The position numbers and the translations under genes were made by a program. Source: Phycisphaerae bacterium (lineage in GTDB: Bacteria; Planctomycetota; Phycisphaerae; UBA1845). From it: DNA of 64,000 bases. The notes below the pieces were generated by a model that was not told where the DNA came from, ran no database searches, and worked only from the letters and a program-made list of their open reading frames with translations. How positions within the stretch are numbered: position 1 is the stretch's first letter; every line of letters begins with the position of its first letter. Of this stretch, positions 53,675 through 61,599 are shown piece after piece. The stretch spans positions 1 through 64,000 of the forward strand of contig JAJDDP010000045.1 in assembly GCA_029260235.1 (NCBI GenBank), read 5' to 3'.

Positions 53675-54460
53675 TCAGTGTATTTCGACGGCGGTGCCAC
53701 GCTTGGCGTTCAGGGTGTTGGCTGCGTGGCCGCAATTGATGGCGATCTCGAGATAGTCGCTGCTTCCAATTAAGGCGAGAGGTTCACCAGCGGAAACTTC
53801 GTAGTAGCTATTGCGGACCGGGCCTATTCGATGCCCGTCTAGCTGGACAGCGGCGTTGCTGTGGCATCGAAGAATAGGGGCTAAATCCTTGCCGCGAATG
53901 TTGGTGATCAGGTTGCCGAAACGGTCAATGCAGAGGACTTCGCCCCGCATTCCCTGGTCGTTCAACCGGCTTGGCTGAGCCAACTGCAGAATTTCCACAT
54001 GGTCTGTCGGAGGCCCGAACTGATTCATGGAGATGCCCATGCTCAGCTGGGCGGCGACTGGGGCCATCACATCGCGGCCCTGAAAGGTGCTGGAAATACC
54101 GGCTAACATGTAGTCCCGATTGGTAACCACATGCACAGCTTCAATCGGTAGCTCGTGATGTACCAAGCTGATCAAGCCGTTGTCTGGAGCAACAACAAAT
54201 TGCCCGCCATACTTGCCCACCATGATTCGCCGCTTTGATCCGACGGTGGGGTCAACCACAGCCAAGTGAACGGTACCCGGTGGATACCAGGCCCAGATGC
54301 GCCGAAGGACGAAAGCAGCGCGAAGGACATCTTGAGGAGCTACCTCGTGGGTCACGTCGATGACCGTAGTCGATGGCGCAATCTGGAGGATCACGCCTTT
54401 CATCTCAGCGACATAGGAGTCTCGCGTCCCGAAGTCTGAAATCATGGTGATGATTGGCAT
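53675..54460 (-). CDS. SAM hydroxide adenosyltransferase (DUF62/SAM-dependent halogenase-like)
   Basis: About 261 residues from the ATG at 54460 (GAGAAG-type site upstream). Family motifs: ITMISDFGTRDSYVAEMKGV, VHLAVVDPTVGSKRR, FVVAPDNGLISLV, FQGRDVMAPVAAQLSMG, CIDRFGNLITNI and IGSSDYLEIAINCGHAA. Members hydrolyse S-adenosylmethionine to adenosine and methionine, and related enzymes are the fluorinase and chlorinase. The housekeeping form, as here, has no halogenase-specific neighbours. Confidence 0.9.
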   Translation of the reverse strand: MPIITMISDFGTRDSYVAEMKGVILQIAPSTTVIDVTHEVAPQDVLRAAFVLRRIWAWYPPGTVHLAVVDPTVGSKRRIMVGKYGGQFVVAPDNGLISLVHHELPIEAVHVVTNRDYMLAGISSTFQGRDVMAPVAAQLSMGISMNQFGPPTDHVEILQLAQPSRLNDQGMRGEVLCIDRFGNLITNIRGKDLAPILRCHSNAAVQLDGHRIGPVRNSYYEVSAGEPLALIGSSDYLEIAINCGHAANTLNAKRGTAVEIH

Positions 54461-54547
54461 GGAGCTTCTCGCCGGGGGCAACAGACTTGGTCAGGCTATT
54501 ATCGCTCAAATCGGGGTTTGAATTCAACAGGGTGACGGCAGATGGTC

Positions 54548-54575
54548 AAAAAAAAACCCGCTCAAAGAGCGGGTT
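54548..54575 (-). terminator. Rho-independent terminator of the 5S rRNA gene
   Basis: On the minus strand AACCCGCTC-TTT-GAGCGGGTT (54555-54575) forms a perfect 9-bp stem followed by a run of nine T. It begins 8 bases after the 5S end. Confidence 0.92.
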
Positions 54576-54583
54576 AAAAAAAA

Positions 54584-54688
54584 TGCGGCAATCACCTAAT
54601 CTCGCCTTTCGACTACCCTCGGCCTCGCCGGCTTAACTACCGTGTTCGGGATGGGAACGGGTGTAGCCCGACGCGTATTGTCACCGCA
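54584..54688 (-). rRNA. rrf: 5S ribosomal RNA, stand-alone
   Basis: About 105 bases. The minus strand begins TGCGGTGACAATACG and contains the conserved ACACCCGTTCCCATCCCGAA loop, then CACGGTAGTTAAGCC, and ends TTAGGTGATTGCCGCA. The ends pair (TGCGG with CCGCA) to give helix I. No 16S or 23S rRNA lies within the window on either side. Its own promoter and terminator show it is a separate unit. Unlinked rRNA genes are known in Planctomycetota. Confidence 0.95.
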
Positions 54689-54694
54689 CGAAGC

Positions 54695-54722
54695 AGGATA
54701 CCGCATTGGCTGGCGGCGTCAA
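54695..54722 (-). promoter_or_regulatory. Promoter of the 5S rRNA gene
   Basis: On the minus strand TTGACG (54717-54722) and TATCCT (54695-54700) are separated by 16 bases. The mature 5S 5' end begins 7 bases after the -10 box, so transcription starts essentially at the rRNA itself. Confidence 0.7.
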
Positions 54723-54769
54723 GACCATTTTCCAGATTTGCCAAAATATCTGGGCTGTGGCTGGGGCGA

Positions 54770-55786
54770 CTAGGGTTTGAGGGGGGTGGTGGGTAGCTCG
54801 ATGGGTACCAATTTCAGTTCTACAGGGGCCACAGGGCTTGCTAGGCTGACTCCAGGGGGCAATTCGAACACGGGCTGAAGCTCGATGAATGTGCCCGCCT
54901 GAGACAGATCTGACCCGGTGATGACCACCCGGCCGGTGATGGGAATTCTCCCGGCTGTCAGACCATCGACGACAGAGGGTGGCCCCTGGACGGTCAACGC
55001 TCGGGTGATCAAATTACGGCCATCACGGGTCTCGATGCGGTATCGGTTGAAGTTTTCAAAGCTAGCTTGCACCAAGACTTGGGCTGCATGGACCTCGCCG
55101 GTCTTTGTTCGTTTACCCACGGTTCCGCGGATGACGACGGTCGGCGGATCGCATTGGACGTCAACATCGCCGAGTCTTGTCGGGAGCGGAACCCCCGGGA
55201 TAGTCTGCGGCTGACCGAATGGCTTGTCGCGAAATAGCGGGGCCACATCCAGCGAGATACGCTTTTGCGCCATTGCCTCGAGTTCCTTGGAGGGCAAGGT
55301 CACGCGCACCTCAGCAGGCTCTGCCTGGGGGGGCACGTCGTACGCCGTCGGTCCCCGCTGAATGAAAACAGGCATGGTTACGGTCGATAGTCGGTCAACG
55401 CTGACGCGAACCTCAGGGGGGGTGACGCTGTCGATCCGCAAACCGCTGAGTAGTTGATTGGTATCTATGGCCCGAACCAATGAGTCCTTGACTACGACGT
55501 TGTAGGCTCCTCGATGGTCATCACGAACAGGAATGGAAAGCTTCGGCCGCCCACTTATCTGAACTTGGTTGCGCAGCTGATCCACCAGGCGCTTGGGGCC
55601 GCTGACAACGAGCTGAAAAAGTTCCTGCCCGGGTGGATCGGTGTGGATAATCATCTCGATCCCTGCCTGAGGGACCGCTCTGATGATGACTTCAACCTCA
55701 GCGCTGTCTGAAACCAACTGATCCGCAGTTGTCCAGATTAGGATCGTTAGGATCGTCGTAGCGATGATGAGTTTGAGTGATCCCAT
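54770..55786 (-). CDS. YbbR-domain protein (CdaR-like)
   Basis: 338 residues. An N-terminal membrane anchor (LKLIIATTILTILIWTTADQ) is followed by repeated YbbR-like beta domains, marked by segments such as LSGLRIDSVTPPEVRVSVDR, VQCDPPTVVIRGTVG and LTVQGPPSVVDGL. In other bacteria YbbR/CdaR is encoded after the diadenylate cyclase and modulates it at the membrane. Here the start overlaps the cyclase stop by one base (TGATG), strong support for that role. Confidence 0.85.
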   Translation of the reverse strand: MGSLKLIIATTILTILIWTTADQLVSDSAEVEVIIRAVPQAGIEMIIHTDPPGQELFQLVVSGPKRLVDQLRNQVQISGRPKLSIPVRDDHRGAYNVVVKDSLVRAIDTNQLLSGLRIDSVTPPEVRVSVDRLSTVTMPVFIQRGPTAYDVPPQAEPAEVRVTLPSKELEAMAQKRISLDVAPLFRDKPFGQPQTIPGVPLPTRLGDVDVQCDPPTVVIRGTVGKRTKTGEVHAAQVLVQASFENFNRYRIETRDGRNLITRALTVQGPPSVVDGLTAGRIPITGRVVITGSDLSQAGTFIELQPVFELPPGVSLASPVAPVELKLVPIELPTTPLKP

Positions 55787-56730
55787 CAGTGGGCGCCCTT
55801 GGTCTTCTTGAGCAGTCCTGACCCGCCCAGAGAGCTGGATGATGCATCTACAGAGACCTCCGTGCCATCTCCTACGGCGTGACTGGCCGATTCTGGCCTG
55901 TCCTGTGGAGGGGGGCGTTTCCCTGACGAGAAGGCTTCGGCAAGCAGATCCTGCAACGTATCGGGCGTCAATGCTCGACGAAGTCGGCCTCGCTCTGCCA
56001 CGGAGATCGTTCCGGTCTCTTCGCTGACCACGATCACAATGGCGTCACATTCCTGGCTTAACCCGACCGCTGCCCGATGGCGACTGCCTAATGCCCGATC
56101 CACCTCGGCAGAGTCAGCCAAAGGGAATTGACAGGCGGCTGAGGAGAGTCGACCGTCCTGAATGATCACACCCATGTCGTGCAAGACTGAGCCAGGCCAA
56201 AAAATGGATTCAAGCAGTTCCGAGGTGACGGCGGCATCGAGTTCCACGCCGGTTTCAACCACACCGCCCAGGCTGGTGCTGCGCTCCAAGGCGATCAAGG
56301 CACCGATCTTTCGCTTGGCTAAGTTAGTCACCGCCCCGACGATTGGCTCGATGGCCCGCTGCGTGTTGTGACTCCACGATCGGAACCAACCTTGTTCGCC
56401 GATACGGATCAATCCGCGGCGCAGCTCGGTCTGGAAGACGATGAGGGCAACTGCGATTAGCGACAAGACAAAATAGGGGTAGAGGAAGTTGATACGGTCC
56501 ATGCCAAACTTCTGGGCGACAAGGCGGACGGTAAGGAAGCTGACCAACAAGATCAAACCGACTGCCCACACGAGTTTCTCGCCGCGGGTGCCCGACAGGA
56601 ATCGGAGCACCAAGTAGACGGGGACGCCGATCAGCAGCAGCTCTACAACTACAACCCCCACCGAATACTGGCCACTAGTTAGCGGCTGAATCAGCGAGTC
56701 AAGAAAGTTGGCCTGGAGTAAGATAGCCAC
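55786..56730 (-). CDS. cdaA: Diadenylate cyclase CdaA
   Basis: About 314 residues from a GTG at 56730. The longer frame to 56976 runs antisense-like over the ComEC gene end and is not used, so the start is uncertain. Three membrane helices precede the DisA_N catalytic domain, which has the motif LHDMGVIIQDGRLSSAACQF (the usual HDGA variant) and GSRHRAAVGLSQECDAIVIV with the RHR motif. It makes cyclic di-AMP from two ATP, controlling potassium and envelope homeostasis. A Pro/Ser-rich tail of about 50 residues is an addition. Confidence 0.9.
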   Translation of the reverse strand: MAILLQANFLDSLIQPLTSGQYSVGVVVVELLLIGVPVYLVLRFLSGTRGEKLVWAVGLILLVSFLTVRLVAQKFGMDRINFLYPYFVLSLIAVALIVFQTELRRGLIRIGEQGWFRSWSHNTQRAIEPIVGAVTNLAKRKIGALIALERSTSLGGVVETGVELDAAVTSELLESIFWPGSVLHDMGVIIQDGRLSSAACQFPLADSAEVDRALGSRHRAAVGLSQECDAIVIVVSEETGTISVAERGRLRRALTPDTLQDLLAEAFSSGKRPPPQDRPESASHAVGDGTEVSVDASSSSLGGSGLLKKTKGAH

Positions 56731-56891
56731 AGTAGTTCGTGAATCCCCCGAGTGATTTGTTTCGGCGGCATCATAGAATGCGTCGAACACAGTATATGGC
56801 TGGATGTCGCCGGTGCCAAGAACGAGGCGATATTGACCTTGTTGGCCCACGAATCCTCGCGTGGGTCCGCGGCGCTCTTGACGGATACTCT

Positions 56892-59474
56892 CTATCGAAA
56901 TGTCGTAGCCCCAATGCCGTCCGGCTGGACACGGATTTCCACGGCCCCACTTTCGCCGGTGTTGAAGACTGGACAATCGTGAACCGCCTCTGTCAGTTCC
57001 TCTAGTGCCTGCGGGCTGCGGCGGAAGCTCGATTGGATGGCGTAGGTCGGACCGACAGCTTTGACGAATTCAGCCGTGTTGGCTACCACGGCTCCGTGAT
57101 GGGGCAGGAGCAGAACATCTGCTGATAAGTCCACGCCCGCTGCGAGCAGCCAACCCTGGGCGCGCTCTTCGATGTCACCGGTCAGAAGAATGCGATACCC
57201 CGCATAACTGACTCGGACGACTAGCGATGACTCGTTGGTATCCAGCTCAAATGGTGGCTGCTTCGGCGGCCAAAGAACCTCGAATTTGGCACCTCCGATG
57301 TCAAAAGGCCCGGTGGCGGCGCTTAGCGACCTCAGATGGCATCCCCGTGCTTCCAGTTCCGCCAGCAGAAACTCAGCCGCCCGATTCCCCGAACAGAGGG
57401 TCTTAAACGCAGAATTCACCATGATCTCCTGGAGGTCTGTTCGGTCGATCACTGAGAGAATACCGCAGTAGTGGTCCAGATTGGGGTGACTGATGATGGC
57501 AGCGACGAGTTGCCCCGGGTTTCGTTCGACGAGCAGTGGAACGATGGCAGTCGTGCCCGGATCATAGCTTCCCGAGGAGCCTGCGTCGTATAGCAGGGCG
57601 CCGCCATTGGGCAATTCCAACACAACTGATGTGCCTCGCCCAACAGACAAGACTGTCATGCGCAGCGGACTTGGGGCTGAGTTTGGCAAGTTCCACCACG
57701 ATGAAGCCGCTACAAGAGCAACCACAGCCGCCCACCGCAGTTGGTTTCCCCGTGCTAATCGACGACGAAGCACGATCGCCAGCAGCAACAAATAATAGCA
57801 GAAGATCCAAACTGTAGGTGGTTTGGACGTCAGATAGACGGCAACGCCCGGAAGTTGGCCCAGCAGTTCGACTTCAAAGAGCAGGGCGCCTGCGGCCGCT
57901 TTGAGTACGGGGTTCAAGCAGCCAGCCATCCAGGGCGAGAGCAAGCCCACCAGCACGATGGCAAAACCTAGGAACATAACAACCGCAACGGGGATGGTGA
58001 TCAGCAGCGTATTCATCCACGCCCAGGGTGAATACCGTTGGAAGTGAAACATGATGATGGGCCAAGAAGGAATACAGGCGGCTAGGAACATACAAGAGGG
58101 TAGAATCAAGAGCCGCATGCTCATGCGCCGGCGCAGCGATTGAGGCCCTGCGGTCGGGCTAACCCCCCGCGTCAACTGATCTTCGAGTGAAGGATTCTTG
58201 GGCCAAAAAAGTTCGACCGCCCAGTCGCGAAACACCGGCCTGAGCAAGATGAGACCGGTCACACACATGTAAGACATTTGAAAACCAACGTCGAAGAGAT
58301 CGTTCGGGCGCCAGATCAGATTCAGGCAGGCGGCCAGCGCCAGCCAATTCAAACTATGACCTCGGCGGCCGCGGAGCACAGCCAAACAGATCGCCACGGT
58401 CAAGATGGTGGCCCGCAGGATGGGCGGACGCGGTTCAGCCACCAGCAGGTACAGAATTACCGAGGCCATCACCGCTAAGCAAATTGGCCGCTTCCGAAAT
58501 CCCAGCAAGCGACCAATCGCGTACAGGAACAAGCCCAACATGCCCACATGGAAGCCACTGGCGGCTAGATAATGCGCACACCCAATTCGAATGAAGGCTT
58601 CATTGATGCGGGGTGAAATCGCCGAGCGGCGCCCCAGCACCATGCCGTCGATCAGAGATGCTTCACGATCTCCGTAGGCTAGCATCTCTTCTAGCAACAG
58701 TCCGCGCAACCGTTGCTTAACCCAAGTCAATGCAGCTACGGCAGAGGAAGCCGGCTGCGTTTCAAGCTGCATGATGGCTTCGCGATGTTGACAGGTCATA
58801 CCCAGCAGAATGCCGCGGCGTCGCTGCCGAGTTGCCCAATCGAATTGCCCCGGGTTTTCTGGCGGCGGGGAGGCATAGAATCGGCCAAACACTTCGACCT
58901 GATCGCCCACGGCCAGATCGAGAACAGCCTCCTTGACAGTTATGCGAAGCTTCCCCGAGACGGGCACAAACCCATCGCCTTCTCGAATCGTCTCAGCTTC
59001 CAGTGTGAACGAACAACGGTCGGGGAAATACTGAAATTTCGCAAATGGACCCGACGCGCGGGATTTGATCCGAGGCTCGGTGATCAACTGGCCACGGATC
59101 CTAGCTAAGCCAATGCCATCTTGTGGCAGCCGGTGGATCAAGTGATCAGCAGTAACGCGGTGGTACGCATTGTGGTGCAATAGCGCACCGCACGTCATGG
59201 CCAGAATTGCGAGCAGGGCCATCCCCGCCCGTTGCCGAATCCGACGTGCGACCATCAAGGCGCCGACGGCGACGAAGGCGAACACATAGATCTGCGGCGA
59301 ACATCCCCAAAGACTATCCGCAAGGATGCCCAGCATGAGTCCAAGGGCCGGGGCAATGAGAGGATGGGCCGCCAACGCCTGACTCAGTACAAACGGCCGA
59401 TCTACGATCTCATGATTTGCCGGTTTCTGGGAGGCTGACCCCGGCGCCAAGTCGTTGTCATCAGCGGACTGCAT
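56892..59474 (-). CDS. comEC: ComEC/Rec2 DNA-uptake channel
   Basis: 860 residues. Two early membrane helices are followed by a DUF4131-type periplasmic region (DRCSFTLEAETIREGD, LRITVKEAVLDLAVGDQVEV). The competence channel domain has GRRSAISPRINEAFIRIGCA, HYLAASGFHVGMLG and WRPNDLFDVGFQMSYMCVTG. A C-terminal metallo-beta-lactamase domain has IISHPNLDHYCGILSVIDRT and LLPHHGAVVANTAEF. It moves single-stranded DNA across the inner membrane during transformation, and the C-terminal domain may degrade the second strand. Length is normal. No other competence genes are nearby. Confidence 0.93.
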   Translation of the reverse strand: MQSADDNDLAPGSASQKPANHEIVDRPFVLSQALAAHPLIAPALGLMLGILADSLWGCSPQIYVFAFVAVGALMVARRIRQRAGMALLAILAMTCGALLHHNAYHRVTADHLIHRLPQDGIGLARIRGQLITEPRIKSRASGPFAKFQYFPDRCSFTLEAETIREGDGFVPVSGKLRITVKEAVLDLAVGDQVEVFGRFYASPPPENPGQFDWATRQRRRGILLGMTCQHREAIMQLETQPASSAVAALTWVKQRLRGLLLEEMLAYGDREASLIDGMVLGRRSAISPRINEAFIRIGCAHYLAASGFHVGMLGLFLYAIGRLLGFRKRPICLAVMASVILYLLVAEPRPPILRATILTVAICLAVLRGRRGHSLNWLALAACLNLIWRPNDLFDVGFQMSYMCVTGLILLRPVFRDWAVELFWPKNPSLEDQLTRGVSPTAGPQSLRRRMSMRLLILPSCMFLAACIPSWPIIMFHFQRYSPWAWMNTLLITIPVAVVMFLGFAIVLVGLLSPWMAGCLNPVLKAAAGALLFEVELLGQLPGVAVYLTSKPPTVWIFCYYLLLLAIVLRRRLARGNQLRWAAVVALVAASSWWNLPNSAPSPLRMTVLSVGRGTSVVLELPNGGALLYDAGSSGSYDPGTTAIVPLLVERNPGQLVAAIISHPNLDHYCGILSVIDRTDLQEIMVNSAFKTLCSGNRAAEFLLAELEARGCHLRSLSAATGPFDIGGAKFEVLWPPKQPPFELDTNESSLVVRVSYAGYRILLTGDIEERAQGWLLAAGVDLSADVLLLPHHGAVVANTAEFVKAVGPTYAIQSSFRRSPQALEELTEAVHDCPVFNTGESGAVEIRVQPDGIGATTFR

Positions 59475-59535
59475 GATGAATCATTACACCAGCAACTCTC
59501 CACTGTCACGCCCTGGCCTTCATTGGGGGTAGTTT

Positions 59536-60162
59536 TCAAATTGGGGATTCACTGCCGGGGATGCAGTATTGCTGCCATTGCACTCGGAGGCTCTGGATTT
59601 CGCCTCGGGCGACGGCTGCATTCTTTCGGACGATTCGCTCAGCCAGCTCTTCGGCCAAGTCGGCTGTGTTCAGCCAGCCCATCTGCTCAGCCGAGAGGGC
59701 ATTTTCCAGACAGGCTGGGGCGAAAGCTGCCTCTGATTCCAGCGGGCGTTCGGCTCGACGCACGTTGATGCCGACGCCAGTAATCAGGGCGCTGATCCTA
59801 GGTCCTTGAACGGTTGCCTCGGTCAGGATGCCGCCGAGTTTTCCCTCGTTGAGGTAGAGGTCGTTGATGGGCTTGAGACGAACATCAAGCCCTGTGATCT
59901 CGGCTAACACCTCGACACATGCGATGCCAGCCGCCACCGTATAGGCTGTGGTGGTGGGCAGGGATGAGTCGTAGTCAGTTTGTACCACCGAAAGATAGAT
60001 GCCCGCGTCCTTCGGTGATGACCATGATCGGCCACGCGTGCCCCTACCGGCAATTTGCTCGCGGGCGGTAATGTAGGCTGGGTGGATGATCAGGCCTTCT
60101 GCCAACAACCGCTTGGCTTGCTCGTTGGTGGAATCGATTGTGTCGAAGGAAAACAGACGCAT
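59536..60162 (-). CDS. birA: Biotin--[acetyl-CoA-carboxylase] ligase
   Basis: About 208 residues from the ATG at 60162, 8 bases after the upstream stop. Catalytic features: STNEQAKRLL, TAREQIAGRGTRGRSWSSP (biotinoyl-AMP loop) and KLGGILTEATVQG with ITGVGINV. The usual KWPNDL segment reads RLKPINDLYL, a small substitution. No N-terminal DNA-binding domain is present, so it is a class I ligase without repressor function. Its place after the biotin-dependent leucine-degradation genes suggests it charges that enzyme's carrier domain. Confidence 0.9.
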   Translation of the reverse strand: MRLFSFDTIDSTNEQAKRLLAEGLIIHPAYITAREQIAGRGTRGRSWSSPKDAGIYLSVVQTDYDSSLPTTTAYTVAAGIACVEVLAEITGLDVRLKPINDLYLNEGKLGGILTEATVQGPRISALITGVGINVRRAERPLESEAAFAPACLENALSAEQMGWLNTADLAEELAERIVRKNAAVARGEIQSLRVQWQQYCIPGSESPI

Positions 60163-60170
60163 AGAACCAA

Positions 60171-61091
60171 TCAGCATTGCGAACAATGCCAGCGCTTCCA
60201 CTGGCGACCGGGCAGTTCACGCCCCAGGGCCTTGGCTACGACGTCCGAAGCGTGCAGCACTTTTTGCAGGCCCACCCCGGTCGAAATTCCCATCCGTTCC
60301 AGCAGGTAGACTAAATCCTCGGTGGCTAGATTCCCAGCCGCCCCCGGAGCGAACGGGCAGCCGCCCAATCCACCTGCTGAGGCATCAAACGTAGCAATCT
60401 CCATTTGCAACCCAGCCACCACGTTTGCCAGGGCTGTGCCGTAGGTATCGTGAAAGTGCAGGGCTATCCGCTCAGCCGGGATGGTGTCCAGCAAGTGCTC
60501 CATGAGTGAAGTCACATCGCTAGGGACAGCTGCTCCAATCGTGTCGCTAATGGCCACCTCATCGACGCCCATATCCAACATCGCTTGGCTGACCTCCGAC
60601 ACCTGTTGCAGGCTGATCGCTCCTTCGTAGGGGCAAACAAAACTCGTGGACACATAGCCACGCACGCTAATTCCCGCATCGAGTGCCTTGCGTACTAGCG
60701 GACCAAAGGTTGCCAGCGACTCAGCCACGGTCATGCGGATGTTCTTGCGAGCAAATGTCTCCGAGGCAGCGGTGAAGACAGCCATCCGCTCGATGCCCGC
60801 GGCCATCGCCCGATCCAATCCTCGTTCATTGGGGACCAGGGCTGAGTATCGGCAGCCGCCTCTTGCTGTCACCTGTTTGATGACTTCGGCGGCATCAGCC
60901 AACTGGGGAATCGCCTTGGGGGAGACGAAAGAGGTAATCTCAATCTCGGATAAGCCAGAGGACCGCAACGCCTCGATGAACTTCAGCTTGGCTTCGGTAG
61001 GAACGAATTGAGTTTCGTTCTGCAAGCCATCCCGAGGACCAACCTCGACGATGCGGACCGATGGGGGCAGATCAGCCATTATCTTGGTCAT
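60171..61091 (-). CDS. mvaB: Hydroxymethylglutaryl-CoA lyase
   Basis: 306 residues. HMGL-like TIM barrel with VRIVEVGPRDGLQNE near the start, SFVSPKAIPQLADAAEV, AISDTIGAAVPSDVT, LHFHDTYGTALANVVAGLQM and the signature loop GGLGGCPFAPGAAGN carrying the catalytic Cys. It cleaves HMG-CoA to acetyl-CoA and acetoacetate, the last step of leucine breakdown. It overlaps the upstream carrier gene by 20 bases, indicating coupled translation. Confidence 0.95.
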   Translation of the reverse strand: MTKIMADLPPSVRIVEVGPRDGLQNETQFVPTEAKLKFIEALRSSGLSEIEITSFVSPKAIPQLADAAEVIKQVTARGGCRYSALVPNERGLDRAMAAGIERMAVFTAASETFARKNIRMTVAESLATFGPLVRKALDAGISVRGYVSTSFVCPYEGAISLQQVSEVSQAMLDMGVDEVAISDTIGAAVPSDVTSLMEHLLDTIPAERIALHFHDTYGTALANVVAGLQMEIATFDASAGGLGGCPFAPGAAGNLATEDLVYLLERMGISTGVGLQKVLHASDVVAKALGRELPGRQWKRWHCSQC

Positions 61092-61596
61092 CTTCCAGTT
61101 GGACCAACATCGCCCCCATGGCTACCAGGTCACCCTCTTTGCAGGTGATCGATTTTACCCGGCCTGCGTGTGGTACGCTCAAGGTTGTTTCCATCTTCAT
61201 GGATTCGATGATGATCAATGGATCGTGCGGTCCAAAACTCTGGCCGGTTTCGACTTCGATCCGCAGGACGGTTCCTGGCATGGGAGCGATCAACACGTTT
61301 GAGTGAACGACGGCTCCGCCAGCGGCCCGGCCCGTTGCAGCTTGGGCCTGCTCGATCCGAAACACCTTGCCATGCACCCAAACATCAACATGATGCTTGT
61401 TCCGCACTGTGTAGAATGGTGATACCCGCCCATGCAAGCGAATGAGGCCGCGGTCGGCACCGGCGGGCTTGATGTCAACTTGCGACTGCTGTTCGCCGCT
61501 TGCGAACGTGTATGAACCAGGCTGACTCGGGCTGACCCGCGTCAGGTCCACGTCCCATGCCTTCTCGCCCGACTGATTCTTGAGTAGCAACTTCAT
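61072..61596 (-). CDS. Biotin carboxyl carrier part (BT-BCCP) of an acyl-CoA carboxylase
   Basis: About 174 residues from the ATG at 61596; a GTG at 61599 is also possible. Residues 1-95 are beta-rich and correspond to the BC-CT linking (BT) domain found in methylcrotonyl-CoA carboxylase alpha chains. Residues 100-172 are the biotinyl domain, with VLIAPMPGTVLRIEVETGQ, the biotin-accepting Lys in ESMKMETTL and CKEGDLVAMGAMLVQLE. Normally this is the C-terminal end of the biotin carboxylase chain. Here one in-frame TAG separates it from the upstream biotin carboxylase. Confidence 0.9.
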   Translation of the reverse strand: MKLLLKNQSGEKAWDVDLTRVSPSQPGSYTFASGEQQSQVDIKPAGADRGLIRLHGRVSPFYTVRNKHHVDVWVHGKVFRIEQAQAATGRAAGGAVVHSNVLIAPMPGTVLRIEVETGQSFGPHDPLIIIESMKMETTLSVPHAGRVKSITCKEGDLVAMGAMLVQLEDDQDNG

Positions 61597-61599
61597 CAC

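Noticed and set aside
56731-56976. N-terminal extension of the diadenylate cyclase
   Set aside because: These 82 codons overlap the ComEC gene end, have no membrane or domain pattern, and precede the normal start of the family's first helix.
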